64,000 bases of DNA. Source: Anastrepha obliqua (lineage: Eukaryota > Arthropoda > Insecta > Diptera > Tephritidae). The notes beneath the pieces were generated by a model. That model saw nothing but the letters and a program-made list of their open reading frames with translations, had not been told where the DNA came from and ran no database searches. Of this stretch, positions 53,547 through 64,000 are shown piece by piece. Position 1 is the stretch's first letter. Every line of letters starts with the position of its first letter. The position numbers and the translations under genes were made by a program. The stretch is taken from assembly GCF_027943255.1 (NCBI RefSeq), contig NC_072893.1:117799784-117863783 (forward strand), read 5' to 3'.

Positions 53547-54109
53547 CTTTAACATAACATAACATAACATAACATAACATAACATAACATAACATGACAT
53601 AACACAACACAACACAACACAACACAACACAACACAACACAACACAACATAACATAACATAACATAACATAACATAACATAACATAACATAACATAACAT
53701 AACATAACATAACATAACATAACATAACATAACATAACATAACATAACATAACATAACATAACATAACATAACATAACATAACATAACATAACATAACAT
53801 AACATAACATAACATAACATAACATAACATAACATAACATAACATAACATAGCATAACATAACATAACATAACATAACACAACATAACATAACATAACAT
53901 AACATAACATAACATAACATAACATAACATAACATAACATAACATAACATAACATAACATAACATAACATAACATAACATAACATAACATAACATAACAT
54001 AACATAACATAACATAACATAACATAACATAACATAACATAACATAACATAACATAACATAACATAACATAACATAACATAACATAACATAACATAACAT
54101 AACATAACA
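53547..54109. repeat. Pentanucleotide microsatellite (AACAT)n, about 113 units
   Basis: About 560 bp of AACAT/CATAA repeats, nearly perfect. One block (53603-53648) is homogeneous for the variant AACAC, and single variants (AACATG, AGCAT, AACAC) occur at about 53593, 53851 and 53880. All long minus-strand open frames here (up to 224 codons of MLCYV repeats) are artefacts. Confidence 0.97.
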
Positions 54110-54115
54110 AATTAC

Positions 54116-54866
54116 CCCGTATTAAAGCACTTATCAACAGCTTTCATTTGATACCCATATTGTACATACACAACCAAAGGTTACCCGGGTCCACGTTTTG
54201 ACCTATATCTCGAGACCCCAGTCACGGAGCAGATGGAAATACTCTGAACTAAAGCATTCACCAACAGCTTCCATTTGATACCCATATTGTACATACACAT
54301 CCGAAGGTTACCCGGGTCAACGTTTTGACCTATATCTCGAGACCCTATCTACCAATAGGTATTCAAACTATACGGAAATCATCTTCAATACCTACTTAAC
54401 AATGTGTGTAAGTTTGGTTTAATTCGGTTCAAAGACACGGCGGGTCCACGTTTTGGCATATATTTCGAGACCCTAGTCATCAATAGGTATGAAAATTACC
54501 CCGTATTAAAACACTTATCAACAGCTTTCATTTGATATCAATATTGTACAAACACATTCTAGGGTCCACGTTTTCGTCTCTATCTCGAGACCCTAGTCAC
54601 GGAGCGGATGGAAATACTCTGAACTAAAGCATTCACCAACAGCTTCCATTTGATACCCATATTGTACATACACATCCGAAGGTTACCCGGGTCCACGTTT
54701 TGACCTATATCTCGAGCCCTATTTCCAAAATAAAATATAATCCATGTTACTCGTGATGTAGCTTTCGAATGGTGAAAGAATTTTTAAAATCGGTCCAGTA
54801 GTTTTTGAGCCTGTTCATTACAACCAAACAAACAAAGTTTTCCTCTTTATAATATTAGTATAGATA
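54116..54866. repeat. Complex repeat block with higher-order period
   Basis: Unit phrase: CAGCTTTCATTTGATACCCA, TATTGTACATACACA, ACCCGGGTCCACGTTTTGAC, CTATATCTCGAGACCC. Starts near 54137, 54265, 54520 and 54640. Units 1 and 3 share a TTACCCCGTATTAAA leader and units 2 and 4 share ACTCTGAACTAAAGCATTC, so a pair of units is repeated at about 375-bp spacing. The block ends AATCGGTCCAGTAGTTTTTG...CTTTATAATATTAGTATAGA, a type of end I associate with insect retroposon 3' termini. Confidence 0.75.
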
Positions 54867-55181
54867 TGGTAAATATTACCATACATTTTTTCCTTCAGAT
54901 ATAATAAAAAAAATAATAATAATAACATTAAAACAACAGGTATTATTAACAAACTTGGTTTTATTTGAAATTCTCAAGTAAATCAAAATAATAATAATCA
55001 ATAAGAAGGCATATGCCAATACAAATACGTGAATTTATATATGTACATATGCGCATATACATACATACATATATACGCTCACTTAAGTAGGGGAGAGCAA
55101 GATGTCGAACGTTGCCGTTCGTTTGCTTTGTTTGCTTTGTCGTTCCTTCCGCTCTTTCGCTTGCAGTTCATTCAATGCAAT

Positions 55182-55553
55182 GAGCAAGGTAACTACATAT
55201 GAGCAAGGTAACTACATATGAGCAAGGTAACACTAATATGAGCAAGGTAACTACATATGAGCAAGGTAACTACATATGAGCAAGGTAACTACATATGAGC
55301 AAGGTAACTACATATGAGCAAGGTAACTACATATGAGCAAGGTAACACTAATATGAGCAAGGTAACTACATATGAGCAAGGTAACTACATATGAGCAAGG
55401 TAACTACATATGAACAGTAATGAGCAAGGTAACACTAATATGAGCAAGGTAACGGCAATGAGCAAGGTAACTACATATGAACAGTAATGAGCAAGGTAAC
55501 ACTAATATGAGCAAGGTAACTACATATGAACAGTAATGAGCAAGGTAACGACA
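55182..55553 (+). repeat. 19-bp minisatellite, 18 copies
   Basis: Unit GAGCAAGGTAACTACATAT with a variant form ...GTAACACTAATAT and a longer form with an inserted GAACAGTAAT. The variants occur in an ordered pattern toward the right end, indicating higher-order duplication. The last copy runs into the sequence before the inverted end of the insert. There are no spacers, so this is not a CRISPR array. Confidence 0.93.
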
Positions 55554-55599
55554 CATTTTTTCGTGCGTGCAGCCTGTTAAATCGAATTATAAGACGTTA

Positions 55600-56983
55600 T
55601 CACGTCAAAAGAAATGAAAAGGCATGTTGTTTGTTTGAAGAGCGAAAAAATGATAGTGACATGTGGATTTTAGACAGTGGTGCTAGTTCGCACATGTGTA
55701 TGAAACAAAGTTTTTTCAACTCAATTGAGCCCAGAAGGCAAGAAATAGTGCTTGCTACGGGAAAAACAATTTATGCGAAAGGTATAGGTACGGTGAGCTT
55801 AAAAACGGAATTTATGAACATAATTTTACATAATGTGTGGTATGTTCCTGAACTAAAATCAAATTTTTTCTCAATTGGCAAAGCCATAGAATACGGTCAT
55901 TCAATAAAATTTTCGGAAAATTACGCATTAATGGAAACAAAAGAAGGAGAAAGCATGTTAAAAGCAAAGTTAGTCGGTGGTGTATTTGTTGTTAAAATGA
56001 CAATTAGAAAACCGGTTGAAAAGTTAAATGCCTTAATTGAAAACAAAATGTTAGAAAAGTGGCATAAAAGATTCGGACATGTAAATATAAACGATTTGCG
56101 AATTCTGTCAAACAAAAATCTGGTACGAGGTTTGAATATAAGTGGCGTTCATAACTATCAGTGTGTAACTTGTGCTGTTTGCAAAATTCGTAGCTTGCCT
56201 TACAGTACATATGGTAGGGTATTATCGGAAAACGTGCTGGACTTGATTCATACAGATCTTTGTGGTCCCATGCGGGTTAAATCGTTGGGGGGAGCGTCAT
56301 ATTTCATTACATTTATTGATGATTTCTCCCGTTATATGACAGTGTATTTTTTGAAAAATAAATCTGATGCTTTTGATGCATTTAAACATTTTGCTGTGAC
56401 TGCGGAGACACAGATAGGCCGGAAAATAAAAACTGTGAGAAGTGATAATGGTAAAGAGTTTGCCAATATGATGTTTAAGCGGTATTTTAGTGAAAGGGGT
56501 ATTGTCCACCAAACTTCAGTTAGCTATTCGCCTCAACAAAATGGCGTGGCTGAGAGAGCGAACAGAACATTAGTGGAAATGGCGCGTTGTTTACTCGAAA
56601 GTTCGACATTGCCTCAATATTTGTGGGGAGAAGCCATTAATACATCGGTGTACTTGAGAAATAGAACAATAACTAAAGTGTTGAAAAACTTAACTCCTTA
56701 TCAAGTGTGGTATAACAGGAAACCTTCGGTGTCACATTTTAAAATTTTTGGCTGTGACGTGGTGGCTTTAAAGAAAGGGCCATATAAGGGTGGCAAATTC
56801 GATACAAAAGGCACTAAACTAAAATTTGTTGGCTATGCCGGAAGTGCTAAAGGCTATAGACTTTATAATCAAAACAAGCGAAGTATTGTTATAGCTCGTG
56901 ATTGTATATTTTTTGAATCGTCTTTTGAACCAATTTTAATACAAGAAGACGTTAGTGCCATCGGATTATGGCAAGTGCGGTGA
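55600..56983 (+). pseudogene. Copia 2 Pol part 1: protease and integrase
   Basis: An open frame reaches upstream to 55526, but its first codons are minisatellite and insert sequence, so homology starts at about 55600. Protease motif DMWILDSGASSHM; GAG-pre-integrase KWHKRFGHVNINDLRIL; zinc finger CVTCAVCK; integrase HTDLCGPMRV, RSDNGKEF and NGVAERANRTL, with 35 residues between the last two acidic residues (DD35E); LKFVGYAGSAKGYRLY at the chromodomain-like end. The frame terminates at 56983 by a one-base shift relative to the continuing RT frame. No other lesion in this part. Confidence 0.88.
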
Positions 56984-56984
56984 A

Positions 56985-58514
56985 ATTGAGAATGAAAGTG
57001 TTGTTGAAGAGCAACTCGAAGACAATGGCGATGATGATGATGAAAACGACCCGGTAGTTACGCGGAAAAGAGGTCGAGGAAGACCAAAATTATTACGAAC
57101 AGGTACTGTTGGTAGACCAAAAAGACGGTATAATGAGGTAGAGGTTTTAAATTACATTGCTGAGAGTCCTGAAACTGTAGAAGAAGCTTTGTCTTCGCCA
57201 GAACGTGAATATTGGGAGGAAGCTATGCAAATAGAGTTCGATTCGCTTACTAAAAATAATACGTGGGTGTTGGTGGACCGACCAAAACATAAAAACGTCA
57301 TTGGTTGTAGGTGGGTGTTCACCAAGAAGCGAAAACCATGTGGTCGTATCGAAAAGTACAAAGCGAGATTGGTAGCTCAGGGGTGCTCCCAAAGGCGCAA
57401 CATTGATTACACCGAGACTTACGCACCTGTTGTACGACATTCGACCATTCGATTGTTGTTGGCTTTAGCAGCGAAGTACCAACTGGTTGTTAATCATGTC
57501 GATGTAGTATCAGCTTATTTAAATGGTGATTTAAACGAAGACGTCTTCATGGTACAACCATTAGCGTTTGAAAGTTCAAGATACCCCAATAAGGTGTGCA
57601 AATTAATTAAACCCATCTACGGTCTTAAACAGGCAGGCCGCGAGTGGAACAAAAAAATCTCCGAAATCCTCACGACTATGGGCTTCAAAAGATGTCAAGC
57701 GGATAGTTGTGTATATTTTAAGAGGGAGTATGGTTCCATGTGTCTTATTGGTTTGTACGTGGATGATATGCTGTTAGCTTGCTCTAATGCAGGGCAGACG
57801 AAAATTATTTTAAAGCAGCTAAATGAGTTTGTTGAAGCTGTAGATAAAGGGCCGGTATCGTTTTATTTGGGTATGGAAATAGAGAGAGATGCATCTACTG
57901 GCACAATATCAATTCATCAAGAACATTATGTGAATCAACTTCTTAAAACATGGGGAATGGACTCATGCAAGTCGGCAACTACACCTTGGGTTGATGGCAC
58001 GGTACTCAAGAAGTGTGAGAAGCAGTGTAAAGATATTGACGCGATGCGATACCAAAGTTTAATCGGAGGGTTGATGTACCTGGCGGTAATATCTAGGCCA
58101 GATATCGCCCATGTTGTATCTAAATTATCACAATTTAATAATCATCCACATGAAGAACATTTTAAAGCTGCGAAGCACGTGTTACGATATTTGAAGCAGA
58201 GTTCAGCAGCGAAAATAACTTATTCATCTACAGGCGAAAATTTGGTGTGCTACACAGATTCCGACTGGGCTGGTGACGTATCTGATCGCAAATCATACAG
58301 CGGTTACGTAGTATTCATGTCTGATGGTCTGGTTTCTTGGGAATCAAAAAGGCAGTCTATCGTTGCCCTCAGTACAATGGAGGCAGAATATATAGCTCTA
58401 TGTCAAGGCGCAAAAGATGTTGTTTTTCTGCGAGCGTTGTTGCGTGAAATGGGGTATGACGGATACGTAAATGAACCTACGAACATGCATTGCGATAATC
58501 AAAGTGCGCAGTAA
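56985..58514 (+). pseudogene. Copia 2 Pol part 2: reverse transcriptase and RNase H
   Basis: Continues after the frameshift near 56970. Acidic linker then an AT-hook-like KRGRGRPKLL; RT starts at EAMQIEFDSLTKNNTWVLVD, with KARLVAQGCSQR, DVVSAYLNGDL, YGLKQAGREW and the active site YVDDM (about 57757). RNase H: CYTDSDWAGD, STMEAEYIALCQGAKD and HCDNQSAQ, where the frame hits a stop at 58514. Part 1 and this part together contain every catalytic motif of copia Pol except the end of RNase H. Confidence 0.88.
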
Positions 58515-58677
58515 ACACATAGATTTAAGATTTCATTACGTCCGTGAATTGTTTGAAAAGGGCGAAATCGAGGTACATTTTGTAAATTCTGATGCAAATG
58601 CAGCAGATATAATGACTAAATTTTTAAAGAAATTGAAACATAAAAATGGATGTAAATTGCTAAAGCTTACAATGTAA
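58512..58677 (+). pseudogene. Copia 2 Pol part 3: RNase H C-terminus
   Basis: A different frame reading RSKHIDLRFHYVRELFEKGE and ADIMTKFLKKLKHKNG to a stop at 58677. In copia 1 the corresponding stretch (LDNQSAIKLVKNPQYHKRTK) has about ten residues between the DNQSA motif and the KHI motif; here they are missing, so a small deletion caused the frameshift. Confidence 0.85.
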
Positions 58678-58795
58678 TTAAAATGTACTCAAAAGTAGCA
58701 ATATTATTATTACAGTTTTGTCGTAATGAAAATATTAAAATACGGAAAATTTTGAAAAATGTAATTTATAAAATAACTGGGTTGAGAGGGAGAAT

Positions 58796-59022
58796 TGTAA
58801 GAATCATAGCAACCCATGATTATAAAAATCACAGCAAACAATGATTGTAAGAATCATAGCAGGCCATGATTTGTAAGAATCATAGTTGGCCATGAACATT
58901 TTGGTTCAGCCGTTATTCTTAGTTTTAATATGTACAGTTAGTTGAAATAAAGCAACCGAGCAGTTTAAACGTGCGTTTCCTTTGTTCCCGGATGTGTTAT
59001 ATAAAGGTAAAATAACCTTACA
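58796..59022 (+). repeat. 3' LTR of copia 2
   Basis: 227 bp, TGTAAG...CCTTACA. Its first 100 bp contain three copies of TGTAAGAATCATAG followed by a CATGA phrase; slippage between such copies may explain the 23-bp loss in the 5' LTR. Confidence 0.9.
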
Positions 59023-59027
59023 TTTAT

Positions 59028-59560
59028 TTCAAGCTTAGTTATTTTATTTCATTTAATTTTACATTAATTTTAAAATTTTACTACATTTCTATTTTATTTA
59101 TATATTTTTTAGTTCACTTTATTTTATATTTATTTTATTTTTTCTTAGTTTATTTTTTTTCTATTTTAGCTAATTTTATGTTATTTAATTGTATTTTAGT
59201 TTTAAAATTTTATTAAATACATTTCTGTTTTATTTATATATTTTTTAGCTCACTTTATTTTATTTTTATTTTGTTTTTTCTTACTTTATTTTATTTCTAT
59301 TTTAGCTAATTTTATTTCATGTTAAGTTATTTTATTTCATTTGATTTTAAATTAATTTTAAAATTTTACTATATTTCTATTTTATTTATATATTTTTTAT
59401 TTCACTTTATTTTATTATTTTTGTTGTGCTTTATTTTTTCATATATATAATATATAATATGTGTATATATTTTTTTTACTAAATTTTATTTTTACTTTAT
59501 TTTATTATTTATTAGTTTATTTTATTTTATGTTTTTGCATATATTTATTTTTTAAATTTT
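59028..59560. repeat. T-rich tandem array, right part
   Basis: Unit starts are visible near 59082, 59220 and 59375 (CATTTCTATTTTATTTATAT then TTTTTAGYTCACTTTATTTT). Continues the array left of copia 2 in the same orientation. Confidence 0.8.
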
Positions 59561-62500
59561 TTCGCAATTATTTACTACTATTATTCCTTTACCCAGATAT
59601 TGCGTAAGTATCGGAATAAGCTGCTAACACGCGATTGTCAAGCAAATAAGTATTTGTTTCTATTTGAATTAAAATCTAGTCAGACTTGTTTTGTTTTCAT
59701 TCTGGTTTACGATTTATTTGCTTTAAGCTAAAATATTATCTTTTTTATTGCTGAAACATTTTATGAGTCACAAATAACGAACTTTTAATTCACGAATAAT
59801 TTAATTGAAAAAAATAATTAATTATTATAAAAATAATTTAATTAACTTATCCACTTAATTTAAATCTACTTAATTAATTAGTCCTAATTCAAAATTTTAA
59901 ATGCCTTAAAAAATGTAATAATTTTTTTTTCGACGTTATTTTAAATTTTTAATTGTTGAAAGCGGTAATATATCACAAATCTGGTATCACCTATATTATA
60001 CAGACTAAATGTCAATTATGTGAATTCATTGAATTACACATTTTTTTACTTCCTGTTTAATCGAAAAAACGATAACACGTTCCAACAAGACTGCGTTAAA
60101 ATAAATTTTTCAATATTCATTTTGAAACTACTTATTTTTTTATTAATTTACAAACCATAATACTTAAAACTTTAATTTATGAACATCTAATATAAATTGT
60201 TTAAAAAGTTGTTTCAAACTTTCTTATGGCAAAACTTAACTCACTTAATTTTTTAAAATATATATTTTTTTGTATTAATTAATAATATCATACACATTAA
60301 TGGCTTATGTAATTTAAAAAAATACTTTTTAAACCAAAACTATAAATTTTTTAATTTAATTAATTTTAATTTTTCAATTATTAATTTTTAATTTCATAAA
60401 TCATTTCGTTCCCCTAAGAATAATTTCATAATTCATATTCCTTATTTTATTATTCTATTTCATTATATTTTTATTACATTGATTACATATCCAAATTTGA
60501 ATTTCCAGTCCCAGCATTTTCATATTTTAGTTTCAAGCACTTCACAAAAAAAATTCTACAAACAAAATAGCAGAGTTAATTACACCGGTAATCCGTCGTT
60601 GTGCAATCAAAAGCCAGCAAAACAAGCAATTTCAGCGAGTACCTAGACACTCTACGGGGAAGCAATAGTTGTTGTAGCAAAAAAATTAATAACTATGTAC
60701 TTATAAGCGAAATTTTATCGCAAAAAATACAAACAAAAAAGTTTCGTTGCCTCAACAAAATACGAACAAAATGCAATGAAATATTTCTACACTCACACTC
60801 ACTTCGATACTCTAATTCTCTTGCTACCTTTCGCGCACTCTCTCCCGATCTCTCCCGCTCAACTTCTACAACACTTCTAATTGTTTCTTATTTTTGTTTA
60901 TCTACAATCATTCTGTTGTTATTATTATTATTTTTTTCTAACTGACCCTCCTAGAATTCATTGTAGTAAAAATTTGTAAAAAAAAACTAAGTTTATTGCG
61001 TTTTAAAATTTTCGCAAAAGGTTTTTGTGTACATAAAAATGTTTTTGTATACATCAAGCGATTGAAAGTGGGAAAAAGTAACTAAGGTGTGTAAAGTATT
61101 CCCTTTTTCCCTCTATTAACTATAGATTTTCACAAAACTGATAGCTTTTCATTTGATTAGAGGCCTCACACAAGTCATGACACACGAGTTAGCAAGTTTA
61201 GGTGAAATATTTAGCGGTTAAGGAACTTTTTTGCATTTTGGAGTTTAGTTCTTTCGATTCTCGACCGCTTGCATGTTTGTAGAACATTTTTGATAAAGTT
61301 TTTTGTTTCTTTTTTTATTATTTATAAGATAATATTTATTATAATTCATTTCATAGGCACATAGAAGCCCCAAAAAATATAAAGACCCTCTGTAGGCGCA
61401 TTTGAGATGAGAAAAAGACTGAATACATTCAGAACTCCAGCCCAAACTAAGTACCCCGACCTGAGTAGTAGTTTAGCCACAGCCTATCGGGATGAGCCAA
61501 TTGAACTCTTCAAATGATCGGTTAAAGGACTGCGTAAATCTTCAGTAAATAATCAGAATGTACCAGCGCTTTTCCCCCACTTATACAGGCAACCCGTCTC
61601 ACCCAAAGTCTCTGTTAAATCATTTCCCTATGAGCGGGCAAAAATGCAGGCAAAGGCAGCAAATAGCAGCCACTCAGTTGAAGGCAGTTGATATTTTTCA
61701 TTTATTTTTCAAATTTCTTTGATTCCATTTTTTACTTCAGTGCTTCAGTTTTCTATTGAGTTACTTCTGAATCAAAATTTAATTGAATTTTTGGTTTATT
61801 TAACAACAACACCAACAAGCACGTGAAACTATTTGTTCATTTCATACAACTTTAGGGCTATGGCAATGACGCCGGCTTAATTGGATTTTGGCCTTTTCCA
61901 ATAGTAGTGGTACTACCATTATTATTTTAACACCTTTATTGAGTTCAAAAAAGGAAAAGTAACTAACAAAACGAGCACAAAAGAAATACAAAAACAAGTC
62001 AAAACAATCGTATATTAACGCAAGACAACCTATTTTGAGCAAAAGCATTGCGAAAGCGGCTTAAAATGGCCAGACAATATTTTCGCTCTGATTTGATTTG
62101 GAATCGAAATGGACCGTAAATAGCGGCGGGTGGCAATTGTGAGTGAAGTAATCGCGTTATGAGTCTGCAAATATTTCACAAATTATTTTCACAACATGGT
62201 TTTATATAGAAATATATGTGTACATACATATAGACCCCCTAAATATTGCAGTTAATTGGTAAAAATAATACAAACTCACGGAAGTTTAGAGCTATAAAAG
62301 CGCTTTGTGCGATTAAATAAGAATAATATCCTGTTGTGGTATTTGAGAGTTTACCAAAAAAAAAAAAAAAATTGATGTAAAGGTAAGTTCCACTTTTTTT
62401 ACCAAAACTGAGTCATTCTCTTGATTAATAGCGTCCATGAAATACATAAGCGACCGCTTTGTAGATTTGATAAGAAACTTTTACAATTATTCTCATCAAT

Positions 62501-64000
62501 AACTGTCGTAGGGACACGTAAAGCTTTTTTAAGCTTAAGCCCTTCGAGCATTTACAGGTAATTATCACATTTTGGTTTCTAAATTACTAATGCGGCATAG
62601 AAAATACTAGTTATCTTATCATTCTTCGGAAAAGTAAACATACACTAAGAACTCAGTGTTATCGATGAAGCCAAAAAGCAACTAAAAAATGTAGAAAATG
62701 GTACGACAAATTGCGTCTTTTCGTTGAGAAGATTACTAATGCATCGGCAAACCCTTTTGAGGACGAAAAATAAATAAATTTTGAAGCACAAATCTTTGAT
62801 CATCCGCAAATCAAAGACCACTGTTCAACTTCCTGTGCTCTCTGCGAACTCAAAAGCCATACAAATGCAGCAACTGTCCGCAACAAACGTCAACTGTCCC
62901 CACCAACCATCAACTGTCACCAGCCGTCAACGTTGCCCAAACAGAGTCTAGCTTTGTGCGCTATGTGCAATATAAACGAGCGCGTACTTCTACTCGAACG
63001 CTTTCCCTAGCCTCCGCAATTACCCTAATACGAGTATGTTTTGGCTAATCAATCATTTGATTGTCTTTGTGTTACTGTCAGCCCACCCGTATCAGAGATA
63101 AGCGAACGTTGTCGTTGTTCATCGGCACATCATGTACGGTTATTCGTAACGATCGAAAGTTATAAGCAGACTTTTCACTCCCCACTGATTTGTCTAATTC
63201 GTTCGTTGCGGTTCTCCTTTTTCGCTGCTTCGTTAAATTGTATTTTATCTGTATCAATTTTAGTTGCCTCAATGCAGCTGTTCGTTTCGCTTTCTGGTCT
63301 GTTTACGCCTATATTTTTGGGTGTGATTGTTAGATATTATTGTGGCGTAGGTTGATTAGAGTGAATAGGCCGTATGAAGTCGCCGTTGATGAGTAGACAG
63401 GAATGCATTTTTGTTTTGAGAAACGAAATTATTTGAATATTTTTTTACAATACTTTTCGAAAACTTTTCCGAACCTTCATTTAAAAATCTCATTCCAAAA
63501 CGTTAGAGCTTCGAGCTGAGACATAAATTTGTGCGCTAAAGTTGCCAAAGAAGTATGAAGAGAGCCTAAGAAAAGACTCTGAGAATTGCATTCACTCTTT
63601 GTGGCACCTCTCACCACCTTAAGCTGAGGTAAGGTAAGGTTAAACTTCAATTGACTGATTAACAGCCTTCCTTCATAGACCAAAATTGACCCCTGGTATT
63701 GCCAAGAGTTTCCCTTAACTCGCACGTAATTAGAGAGTTTTAGAAAGATGTCTCGATAAGAGAGGAAAACGCAAGGCTTAGAGAGGGAAAGCGCTCTTAT
63801 CAGAATATTGGACAGCAATACAGATGGTGATCCAGGTTACTCTCAGGATCATCTCTGCTAAATGCTACCTCACTGTGCATTAGGCCCGACTTCAGTTTCA
63901 CGACTTGAGCTGGTATCAGAGAGTGGCCCGTAATACCACCTGCTACTAGCGTTAAAAGACTTGATATTTTTTCCGTTGCATGAACGATTCATGATTTTGG
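59561..64000. other. AT-rich tail of the window, no gene recognised
   Basis: No TE ends, protein domains or RNA genes recognised. 59561-60550 is very AT-rich. A TATA-like GCAATATAAACGAGCGCG at about 62968-62985 lies in a GC-richer stretch (62820-63130) with repeated CAACTGTC phrases (62872-62930) and could be a promoter, but nothing downstream supports a gene. Open frames 60601-60945, 63041-63355 and 63477-63818 have no family resemblance. Confidence 0.4.

Larger units (their letters stand above)
53421..55600. mobile_element. Composite repeat-rich insert inside copia 2
   Basis: Lies between the end of Gag homology (53409) and the start of Pol homology (about 55600). Its two ends carry the same 13-bp inverted repeat: ACGTGATAACGTC near 53421-53433 and GACGTTATCACGT near 55587-55599, each continuing with a TA-rich phrase (ATAAG inside the left end, TTATA inside the right end reverse-complemented). 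In order inside: about 110 bp of unique sequence, a pentanucleotide array, a complex-repeat block, about 300 bp of AT-rich DNA, GC-richer unique sequence (55086-55180) and a minisatellite. No long target duplication is evident and no transposase is present. Short inverted ends with internal tandem arrays are also features of non-autonomous Helentrons (HINEs), but I cannot confirm that class. Confidence 0.6.
52421..59022 (+). mobile_element. Second Ty1/copia retrotransposon (copia 2), with nested insert
   Basis: LTRs at 52421-52624 and 58796-59022, target duplication TTTAT at 52416-52420 and 59023-59027, primer site GGTTATGGGCCCAG at 52627-52640, polypurine tract GAGAGGGAGAAT before the 3' LTR. 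Gag and pol are separated by about 2.2 kb of foreign repeat DNA (53421-55600). The 4.4 kb left after removing the insert is a normal copia length. It is a different family from copia 1. Confidence 0.94.

Noticed and set aside
53431..54137. Three overlapping minus-strand open frames of 183-224 codons
   Set aside because: They translate the AACAT array (MLCYV repeated) in all three frames; period 5 without stops gives long frames by itself.
55182..55553. CRISPR-like array of short direct repeats
   Set aside because: The 19-bp units abut with no unique spacers and the genome is eukaryotic; it is a minisatellite.
62960..63130. TATA-containing promoter
   Set aside because: Only one TATA-like string in a GC-richer patch; no downstream coding or splice evidence.

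Overview
The window is an AT-rich, intergenic or long-intron stretch of an insect genome, most likely a tephritid fruit fly. The evidence is two DD41D 'rosa-like' mariner relatives (a group first described from Ceratitis), a tRNA-derived SINE of a type I recall as abundant in tephritids, and copia elements with the initiator-Met half-tRNA primer site typical of dipteran copia. The genus is an inference. I recognise no host protein-coding gene. Almost everything interpretable is transposable element (TE) sequence in various stages of decay.

Layout. 0-7.8 kb: a LINE scrap, a Transib element with exact ends (1564-3691, CAGTG duplicated on both sides), a mariner scrap and two LINE pol tails. 11-17 kb: a dispersed repeat copy, a LINE tail, a deleted rosa-like DD41D element (11681-12604), a mariner C-terminal relic between 16-bp direct repeats, and a 1.5-kb minus-strand LINE remnant with reverse transcriptase and RNase H. 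18.4-28.6 kb: a dense cluster of a broken mariner, a nearly intact mauritiana-type mariner (19334-20578), a Tc1 element carrying a SINE (20597-22052), and a pogo/Tigger element (22180-28567) with a complete copia retrotransposon inserted in it (23391-27643; LTRs identical by eye; one open 1259-codon Gag-Pol). 30.7-36.7 kb: LINE and mariner relics, one mariner split by a small dispersed repeat, and an array of units of about 140 bp. 38-46.3 kb: LINE tails, a piggyBac-type TTAA MITE (40419-41144), a second deleted DD41D element (42943-43837) and two more copies of the 11-kb repeat. 46.5-48.1 kb: a second Tc1 element inside a 28-30 bp duplication. 48.7-49.8 kb: possible host non-coding or 5'UTR exons. 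51.6-59.6 kb: a T-rich tandem array that received a second copia (52421-59022; target duplication TTTAT); its gag and pol are separated by about 2.2 kb of pentanucleotide, complex-repeat and minisatellite DNA with matching inverted ends. 59.6-64 kb: AT-rich DNA without recognisable genes.

Functionally, the only ORFs that look usable are the copia Gag-Pol (all motifs present) and perhaps the 19.4-20.4 kb mariner transposase, which has the complete DD34D triad but a damaged N-terminus. All other transposases and polymerases carry frameshifts, deletions or lost catalytic residues. The window is therefore mainly a record of successive insertions, several of which can be ordered: pogo before copia; mariner before the small repeat at 33.3 kb; T-rich array before copia 2; and probably copia 2 before its satellite-bearing insert.
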